A DNA stretch of 31,180 nt from Acidithiobacillus sulfuriphilus (GTDB lineage Bacteria > Pseudomonadota > Gammaproteobacteria > Acidithiobacillales > Acidithiobacillaceae): assembly GCF_003721225.1 (NCBI RefSeq), contig NZ_RIZI01000171.1:1-31180 (forward strand), given 5' to 3'. The position numbers were made by a program, and so were the translations under genes. The notes under the pieces were generated by a model. It was not told the origin of the DNA and searched no databases. It was given only the letters and a program-made list of their open reading frames with translations. Positions 25,316 to 31,180 of the stretch are shown piece after piece; positions within the stretch are counted from its first letter, which is position 1; every line of letters begins with the position of its first letter.

Positions 25316-26253
25316 CGATGGAGGGGCAGATGGCGCGCCCGCCGACCATCGCCGGGCGCGCGCGCCGGGAAGGACTCATTTTTGGCGAATGTCTCTTTGA
25401 CCACTTCCCCGACGGCGATCGGGTAGGCGGCGCGCCCCTCAATGTGGCCCGCCATCTCTGGGCCCTGGGGCAGCAGCCGTTGCTGGTGAGCCGCGTCGGG
25501 CAGGATGGCGAGGGCGCGCGTATCCGTGATCTCCTACACACTTGGGGAATGGATGCGCGCGGCCTTCAGGAAGACCCCCAATATCCTACGGGCAGCGTCG
25601 AGGTGCTGCCCGATGCCGTCCTGGGTCACCAATTCCTCATCCTGCCCCGGCAGGCCTATGACCGGATTGCCTGGCCCGCCCAATTGCCCGCTTTGTCGCG
25701 GATCGCCTTCCTTTATCACGGCACCCTGGCCCTGCGGGAGCCGGGTTCGCGGGGCACCTGGGAGCGCCTGACCGGGCAAAGCGATTGGCGTTTTGTGGAT
25801 CTCAACCTGCGCGCACCCTGGTGGACAAGCGATCTGCTGGCGACCGTGCTTCCGGGTACGCGGGTGCTCAAACTGAATGCGGACGAACTCGGAACCCTGG
25901 CCCAGGCTTTTTCCCTCCAGGGGGGAGGGCGGCAAAGTCGGGTGGCCGACCTGGCGCAACGCTTTGCTATCGGCGAAGTGGTCATCACCCATGGCGCGGA
26001 GGGTGCCGTCGCCTGGGCGGGGGGCCTCTGGCAAGAATGTCCTGCCCCGGTGGTACGAGTCGAGGATTCCGTCGGCGCCGGTGATGCCTTTGCTGCGGTA
26101 TGGATGGTCGGCATTCTGCATGGCTGGCCGGTGGATCTGCGCCTCATCCGCGCCCAGGCACTGGCTGCGGCCATCTGCACAGTACGGGGGGCGTTGCCTA
26201 GTGATTCGGCATTCTATGCCCCCTTTCTCCGCGACTGGGGGCTGCACCCATGA
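25312..26253 (+). CDS. PfkB-family sugar kinase, probable fructokinase
   Basis: The 313-residue ribokinase-fold enzyme has the substrate-binding VGGAPLNVARHLWALG near 38-53 and the C-terminal PfkB signature DSVGAGDAFAA with catalytic Asp258. LNADEL and ITHGAEGA fit the nucleotide-binding part. Placed between a channel gene and sucrose-phosphate synthase, it most likely phosphorylates the fructose freed by sucrose synthase to fructose-6-phosphate, a substrate for new sucrose. ATGA overlaps at both ends show tight coupling. Other hexoses are possible. Confidence 0.85.
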   Translation: MTMEGQMARPPTIAGRARREGLIFGECLFDHFPDGDRVGGAPLNVARHLWALGQQPLLVSRVGQDGEGARIRDLLHTWGMDARGLQEDPQYPTGSVEVLPDAVLGHQFLILPRQAYDRIAWPAQLPALSRIAFLYHGTLALREPGSRGTWERLTGQSDWRFVDLNLRAPWWTSDLLATVLPGTRVLKLNADELGTLAQAFSLQGGGRQSRVADLAQRFAIGEVVITHGAEGAVAWAGGLWQECPAPVVRVEDSVGAGDAFAAVWMVGILHGWPVDLRLIRAQALAAAICTVRGALPSDSAFYAPFLRDWGLHP

Positions 26254-28385
26254 CGGACCAGGAAGGGCTTTATATCCTGATGCTCAGCATCCACGGACGG
26301 ATCCGCGGTGAACCCGAGCTGGGGGTCGATGGGGACACCGGCGGGCAGGTGGGCTATGTGCTGGACCTCATCAGGGCGCTGGACACCGATCCTGCGGTAG
26401 CGCAGGTGGACCTGCTCACGCGGCGCATCATGGATGTGCACGTGGACGCCGCCTATGCCCGGGAAGAAGAGCCTCTGGGGAAGAGGAGCCGTATCGTGCG
26501 TCTCCCCTTCGGTCCGCGGCGCTACCTGCGCAAGGAACTTCTCTGGGCCCACCTGGACTGCCTGGTGGACCGCTGCCTGCAGTTCATCCGCGCCCAGGGG
26601 CGCATACCCGACATCATCCATAGCCATTATGCCGATGCCGGTTACGTCGGTGTGCGCCTGGCAAGGCTGCTGGGGGTGCCGCTGGTGCATACCGGCCACT
26701 CCTTGGGGCGTAGCAAGCGTGAACGCCTCCTGGCGGCGGGGCACAAGGAAACGACCATTGACCGGGAATTCCATTTTCCGCAACGAATCGCCGCCGAAGA
26801 GGAAGTCCTCAACGAGGCCGCCCTGGTCATTGCCAGCACCCAGCAGGAAGTGGAGGAACAATATGGTCGCTATGCAGGACATCAGCGTGTCCGTTATGCG
26901 GTCATCCCGCCCGGGGTGCACCTGTCCCGCTTTGCTCCTGGCAGACGGCGGGGGGCTACGGCCTTGCTGGCGCAGTTGCGCCGTTTTTTACAGCATCCGA
27001 CACGGCCGCCCATCCTTGCCATTGCCCGGCCTGATGAAAAAAAGAATTTCGGCCGTTTGCTCCAGGCCTATGGCGAGTCGCCTGCACTGCAGGCCAGGGC
27101 CAATCTCATCCTCATCATGGGCCAGCGCGAGGACCTCAAGGACCTGGAGCATCCTGCGCGGCAGGTGATCGATGGCGTTCTGCAGGACATCGATCGCTAC
27201 GATCTCTATGGCAAGGTGGCCATCCCCAAGCAGCATGAGGCGGAGGAGATCCCCGAGTATTATCGTTTCGCGGCGGCCCACAAGGGGGTTTTCATCAACC
27301 CCGCCCTCACCGAGCCCTTTGGCCTGACGCTGCTGGAGGCCGCAGCATCGGGATTGCCGGTGGTGGCCACGGCCAATGGCGGTCCCCAGGAGATCCTGCG
27401 GCATTGCCACAATGGCCTGTTGGTGGACCCCCTGGACATCGCGGCCATCGGCCATGCCTTGTCCCAGGTCCTGGAAGACGGAACGGCCTGGCGACGCTGG
27501 GCGCGGAACGGCTTGAACGGCGTGCGCCGGGTCTACAGTTGGGAGGCCCACGCCGGTCGCTATCTCCTGGAGTTGAAGAAGCTCCTGCGCCGCCAGCGCA
27601 AATCACAGCGGCGCCAACGCGTGGCCCTGCATGAAACCAACAATATCCTGCCCTTGGCCGGTCAGGTGATCATGACCGACATCGACAACACCCTGGTGGG
27701 GGATACGGCCGGAACCCAGGCGCTCCTGGCCTGGCTGGATGCCCACCCGCAGGTGGCCTTTGGCGTCGCCACCGGACGCAATCTCAAACAAACCCTGAGC
27801 ATCCTGAAGGAATATGATATTCCGCGTCCCGACATCCTGATCACGGACGTGGGGACGCGGATCGTCTATGGCGCCAAGCTCCGCGATGATCTGGGCTGGG
27901 CGGGGCACCTGCGTCATCGCTGGTGGCGCGACGGCGTACTGGATGTCCTGAGAGACTGCCCCGGCTTGCGTCTGCAGGAGGCATCTACGCAAAGTGAATT
28001 CAAGGTGAGCTATTATGCCGACCCCAGGCGCCTGCCCTCACTGCCCGACCTGCGCCGCCGCCTGCGCGGGAACCATATAGCGGCCAATCTGGTCTTCTCT
28101 CATGAGCGCTTCCTCGATGTGCTCCCGGCACGGGCCTCCAAGGGTCACGCCATTCGCTTTCTCGCCTTCCGCTGGGGCTTGCCCCTGGGGGCGTTTCTGG
28201 CGGCCGGGGATTCGGGCAATGACATCGAGATGCTGGGCGGTGAAATGCTGGGCGTGGTGGTGGGCAACCATAGCACCGAACTGGCCCACCTCCAGGGCAG
28301 TCATCATGTCTATTTCGCCCAAGCGGAGTATGCCTTCGGGATTCTGGAGGGCATCGAACACTACGGTTTCGCCAAGGAGAAATAA
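26250..28385 (+). CDS. Sucrose-phosphate synthase fused to a HAD sucrose-phosphatase domain
   Basis: The 711-residue bifunctional enzyme should make sucrose-6-phosphate from a nucleoside diphosphate glucose and fructose-6-phosphate, then dephosphorylate it. The GT4 part (about 1-455) has DGDTGGQVGYVLDL near the N-terminus, HSHYADAGYVG, GHSLGRSKRERLL and the E355-x7-E363 motif (EPFGLTLLE). The HAD-IIB part (about 470-711) has the nucleophile motif D477-I-D479-N-T, a TGRNLKQT segment and AGDSGNDIEML, all catalytically intact. The start overlaps pfkB (ATGA) and sucrose synthase starts 2 nt after the stop. Confidence 0.93.
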   Translation: MTDQEGLYILMLSIHGRIRGEPELGVDGDTGGQVGYVLDLIRALDTDPAVAQVDLLTRRIMDVHVDAAYAREEEPLGKRSRIVRLPFGPRRYLRKELLWAHLDCLVDRCLQFIRAQGRIPDIIHSHYADAGYVGVRLARLLGVPLVHTGHSLGRSKRERLLAAGHKETTIDREFHFPQRIAAEEEVLNEAALVIASTQQEVEEQYGRYAGHQRVRYAVIPPGVHLSRFAPGRRRGATALLAQLRRFLQHPTRPPILAIARPDEKKNFGRLLQAYGESPALQARANLILIMGQREDLKDLEHPARQVIDGVLQDIDRYDLYGKVAIPKQHEAEEIPEYYRFAAAHKGVFINPALTEPFGLTLLEAAASGLPVVATANGGPQEILRHCHNGLLVDPLDIAAIGHALSQVLEDGTAWRRWARNGLNGVRRVYSWEAHAGRYLLELKKLLRRQRKSQRRQRVALHETNNILPLAGQVIMTDIDNTLVGDTAGTQALLAWLDAHPQVAFGVATGRNLKQTLSILKEYDIPRPDILITDVGTRIVYGAKLRDDLGWAGHLRHRWWRDGVLDVLRDCPGLRLQEASTQSEFKVSYYADPRRLPSLPDLRRRLRGNHIAANLVFSHERFLDVLPARASKGHAIRFLAFRWGLPLGAFLAAGDSGNDIEMLGGEMLGVVVGNHSTELAHLQGSHHVYFAQAEYAFGILEGIEHYGFAKEK

Positions 28386-28387
28386 CC

Positions 28388-30793
28388 ATGATCGACCGCT
28401 TGCGGGCCTTCCTCGCGACCCATCGCCAACTGGCCTACGCACTGCTCCGTCCGTTGGCGGATCTGGGTCGCCCCTTTCTTCTGCATACGGATCTGGAGAA
28501 AAGCCTTGAGGAATACTGTGCGCGGGAAGACTGCAACGCCATAGCCGAACTGGAAACCATCAAAGCCTTTTTTACCAGCACCCAGGAAGCGATAGTGACA
28601 CCCGCCTGGATTTGTTTCGCCCTGCGCCTGGCCCCGGGACGCTGGGAATATCTGCGCATCCATCAGGAACAGTTGGGTCTGGAACCCCTGGAGGTCGATG
28701 AGTTTTTGCGCTTGAAGGAGCTGCAGATCCTGCCGCAGCAGCGCGGGCCGGTATTGACCGTGGATTTCGCCCCCTTTCGCCAGAATCGCTTGCGCTTGCG
28801 CAATGAGGAAAGCATCGGTCACGGTCTGGTCTACATGAACCGGCAGTTGGGCGGCCAGCTTTTCGCCGACATCGAGAGCGGCCGCAAACGTATTCTCGAT
28901 TTTTTGACCCTGCACAAGTTGAATGGCCAACCGCTCATGACCTTTGATCAGGCGCCGGGTTTTGAGGACTTGCGCCAGGCCGTCCAGTTTCTGCGCCGCC
29001 TGCCCAAAGCCCTTCCCTGGGCGGACTTCGCGGCGGAGATGGCCCGGCGCGGCTTTGCCCCCGGCTGGGGAAATACCGCCGAGCGTACGGCCGAGACCAT
29101 GCGTTTGCTGATGGAACTGCTGGATGCCCCGTCCGCCCAGAACCTGGAGACCTTCATGGATCGCATCCCCATGATCTCCCAGGTGCTGATCCTCTCCATC
29201 CACGGCTGGTTTGCCCAGGACCAGGTGCTGGGCCGCCCGGATACGGGGGGGCAGGTGGTCTATATCCTGGACCAGGCGCGTGCCCTGGAGCGGGAGATGC
29301 GGCAACGCTTCATCGCCCAGGGCGTGGATATCGAGCCGCGCGTCCTCATCGCCACCCGCCTCATCCCCGCAGCCGATGGCACCACCTGCAACGAGCGCCT
29401 GGAATCCGTCAATGGCGGCGAGAATGTGCAGATCCTGCGCGTCCCCTTCCGGGAGGAAAATGGCGAGATCGTTCCCCAGTGGATCTCCCGCTTTGCCATC
29501 TGGCCTTATCTCGAACGCTATGCGGAGGATCTGGAGCGCGAGAGCCTGGCGGAATTCGGCCGCCGGCCTGATTTGCTGATTGGCAACTATTCCGACGGCA
29601 ATCTGGTCGCCAGCATGCTCAGCAACCGCCTCGGCGTCACCCAGTGCAACATCGCCCACGCCCTGGAGAAAAGCAAATATCTCTTTGCCGATCTCTACTG
29701 GCAAGATCATGAAGAGACCCACCACTTTGCCTGCCAGTTTACGGCGGACCTCATCAGCATGAATGCCGCCGACATCGTGGTCACCAGCACCTATCAGGAA
29801 ATTGCCGGCACCGATGACGAAATCGGTCAGTACGAGAGCCATCAGGACTACACGCTGCCCCGGCTCTACCGGGTGGTCAACGGCGTTGATGTCTACGATG
29901 CCAAGTTCAATATCGTCTCCCCCGGCGCCGATGCCCACTATTATTTCCCCTACGGCGAGGAAAAAAAACGCCTGCGCTTCCTCTCTGCGGAAATTGACGA
30001 ACTCCTTTTTGGCCACGCCGCGGGAGAGGACCGGCGCGGCGTCCTGACGGAGCCCGACAAGCCCATTCTGTTCAGCATGGCCCGTCTCGACCACATCAAG
30101 AACCTCACCGGTCTGGCCGAACTGTTTGGCGCCTCGCCACGCCTGCGGCAACTGGCCAATCTGGTCATCATCGGTGGCCACATCCCGGTCGAGCGCTCCG
30201 GCGACCGGGAAGAGCAGGAAGAGATCCACCGTATGCATGCCATCATGGATCAATACCATCTGGATGGTGAAATGCGCTGGCTGGGGACGCTCCTCGACAA
30301 GAATGTTGCCGGTGAACTCTACCGCTGCGTGGCCGATCATCGCGGTGCCTTTGTGCAGCCGGCCCTCTTCGAGGCCTTCGGCCTGACGGTCATCGAGGCC
30401 ATGAGTTCCGGTTTACCCGTTTTTGCCACCCGCTTTGGCGGACCGCTGGAAATCATCGAGGACGGCATTTCCGGCTTCCACATCGACCCCACCGACCATC
30501 AGGGCACCGCCGGGCGGCTCATCGCCTTCCTGGAAGCGGCGCAAGGGCAGGCCGAAACCTGGGAAGCCATCTCCCGCGGCGGCATTGCCCGCGTTGCCGC
30601 ACGCTATACCTGGCAAAACTATGCCGAACGCCTCATGACGCTGGCGCGGATCTACGGCTTCTGGCGTTATGCCCAAGGCATGGATCGGGCACCCCTGCGC
30701 CGCTATCTGGAGATGTTTTACCACCTGCAATGGCGCCCCCTGGCGGCGGCGATTGCAAGCGGAGCCTCCGGAACCGCGGTCGTGGGGGAATGA
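28388..30793 (+). CDS. Sucrose synthase
   Basis: The 801-residue GT4 enzyme reversibly converts sucrose plus NDP to NDP-glucose and fructose. An N-terminal sucrose-synthase regulatory-type region (about 1-250) is followed by LILSIHGWFAQDQVLGRPDTGGQVVYILDQ, shown here in part as PDTGGQVVYILDQ, GNYSDGNLVA, HALEKSKY and E662-x7-E670 (EAFGLTVIE). The nucleotide loop reads LLDKNVAGELYR and lacks the Gln/Asn pair of plant enzymes; bacterial forms of this type prefer ADP. If so it would give ADP-glucose, the substrate of GlgA at 9123. AAGGAG lies 8 nt before the ATG. It ends the operon. Confidence 0.95.
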   Translation: MIDRLRAFLATHRQLAYALLRPLADLGRPFLLHTDLEKSLEEYCAREDCNAIAELETIKAFFTSTQEAIVTPAWICFALRLAPGRWEYLRIHQEQLGLEPLEVDEFLRLKELQILPQQRGPVLTVDFAPFRQNRLRLRNEESIGHGLVYMNRQLGGQLFADIESGRKRILDFLTLHKLNGQPLMTFDQAPGFEDLRQAVQFLRRLPKALPWADFAAEMARRGFAPGWGNTAERTAETMRLLMELLDAPSAQNLETFMDRIPMISQVLILSIHGWFAQDQVLGRPDTGGQVVYILDQARALEREMRQRFIAQGVDIEPRVLIATRLIPAADGTTCNERLESVNGGENVQILRVPFREENGEIVPQWISRFAIWPYLERYAEDLERESLAEFGRRPDLLIGNYSDGNLVASMLSNRLGVTQCNIAHALEKSKYLFADLYWQDHEETHHFACQFTADLISMNAADIVVTSTYQEIAGTDDEIGQYESHQDYTLPRLYRVVNGVDVYDAKFNIVSPGADAHYYFPYGEEKKRLRFLSAEIDELLFGHAAGEDRRGVLTEPDKPILFSMARLDHIKNLTGLAELFGASPRLRQLANLVIIGGHIPVERSGDREEQEEIHRMHAIMDQYHLDGEMRWLGTLLDKNVAGELYRCVADHRGAFVQPALFEAFGLTVIEAMSSGLPVFATRFGGPLEIIEDGISGFHIDPTDHQGTAGRLIAFLEAAQGQAETWEAISRGGIARVAARYTWQNYAERLMTLARIYGFWRYAQGMDRAPLRRYLEMFYHLQWRPLAAAIASGASGTAVVGE

Positions 30794-31108
30794 GCGAGGG
30801 CGACGGGCGTTCTTGGTCATCTCCAGGGCCCATGGGGCAGGCGCATTTCCACCCGTAATCCGGCCCTTGGCCTTGGCAGAGCGTAGTGAATTGCCTTACG
30901 GTCGGCATCACGGTTTCATCGCCCTGCCGAGTGCGTCGCTGACCCTGTTCCTACCGCTCTCCGTATGCAAGACCCTGGAGTAGGTTGAAACGACCCCGAA
31001 GGCTTCGGAGCGATGCGGGCTGCGCCGTAGAACCCGCGGACCGCCGGAGTAAAAAACACCCCTGCCAACTGCCGGATCCAGGTTATCTATATATTATTAA
31101 CCCGGCCC
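30794..31108. other. Intergenic stretch without a recognised gene
   Basis: This 315-nt gap lies between convergent genes. No protein family or RNA gene is recognisable. CCGAA-GGC-TTCGG (near 31003) is a small hairpin without a T-run. An AT-rich patch with GGTTA and TAACC ends lies at 31081-31102. On the minus strand a T-run (complement of AAAAAA near 31053) follows a weak CCTG/CAGG stem and may end the partial gene at the right edge. Confidence 0.5.
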
Positions 31109-31180
31109 TTAAATATCCGACATGGCGTAGCGGGCGGCAGGGTGCCGAAAATAGCTGGCGACCTTGTGCGGCATTTGGCG
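31109..31180 (-). CDS. C-terminal end of an unidentified protein
   Basis: An open frame on the minus strand enters from the right edge and stops at TAA (31111-31109), giving 23 residues that end HPAARYAMSDI. The piece is too short to assign a family. It is convergent with sucrose synthase. It may be chance, but it fills the frame up to the edge and the gap before it has no competing gene. Confidence 0.4.
   Translation of the reverse strand, partial: RQMPHKVASYFRHPAARYAMSDI

Noticed and set aside
30794..31000. Continuation of a plus-strand frame after sucrose synthase (ends near 30983)
   Set aside because: It starts inside sucrose synthase in another frame and shows no motif or own ribosome site.
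1..31180. tRNA or rRNA genes, CRISPR arrays, prophage or integrase genes
   Set aside because: I saw no cloverleaf-like segments, regularly spaced repeats or mobile-element enzymes anywhere in the window.

Overview
The window is GC-rich, densely coded bacterial chromosome. The gene content points to an acidophilic chemolithoautotroph of the Acidithiobacillus type: an assimilatory nitrate operon, a glycogen synthase/GH57 pair, and a sucrose-phosphate synthase/sucrose synthase operon whose sucrose synthase closely resembles the enzyme known from Acidithiobacillus caldus. The genus call is inference from remembered family resemblance, not from a search.

Region 1 (about 1-8803) is a nitrate/nitrite assimilation operon: nirB, nirD, nasA, a ybiB/trpD2-like gene, cobA (SUMT), cbiX and a NasT-type ANTAR regulator. 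The enzymes take nitrate to ammonium, and the CobA and CbiX homologues help make the siroheme that NirB needs. The region before nirB is unusually rich in control signals. It has an NtrC-like dyad, a sigma-54 -24/-12 promoter, and a leader of about 90 nt in which an ANTAR-type hexaloop hairpin overlaps the 5' arm of a strong intrinsic terminator. The last gene of the cluster encodes an ANTAR protein, so the operon probably encodes its own antiterminator.

Region 2 (9123-12062) carries glgA and a GH57 glycosidase (alpha-glucan metabolism). A long imperfect inverted repeat of about 205 bp follows.

Region 3 (12302-24452) is mostly housekeeping: a phosphoribosyltransferase, a DUF455 ferritin-like protein, tsaD, a TPR protein, plsY (minus), folB/folK, a decayed PIN-domain toxin (minus), the minus-strand operon SDR-nfu-rimO, midA with an overlapping yffB-type gene, an inverted pair of REP-like palindromes, an ABC-F ATPase of the YbiT type (minus), a lipoprotein and a VanX/DdpX-type dipeptidase (minus).

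Region 4 (24671-30793) is a tightly coupled sucrose operon: a short MscS-type channel, a PfkB sugar kinase, a sucrose-phosphate synthase fused to its phosphatase, and sucrose synthase. ATGA overlaps or a 2-nt gap join the genes. Together they could make sucrose, break it down and recycle its fructose, and the channel suggests osmotic control. The window ends in about 315 nt without a recognisable gene and the 3' end of an unidentified minus-strand gene.
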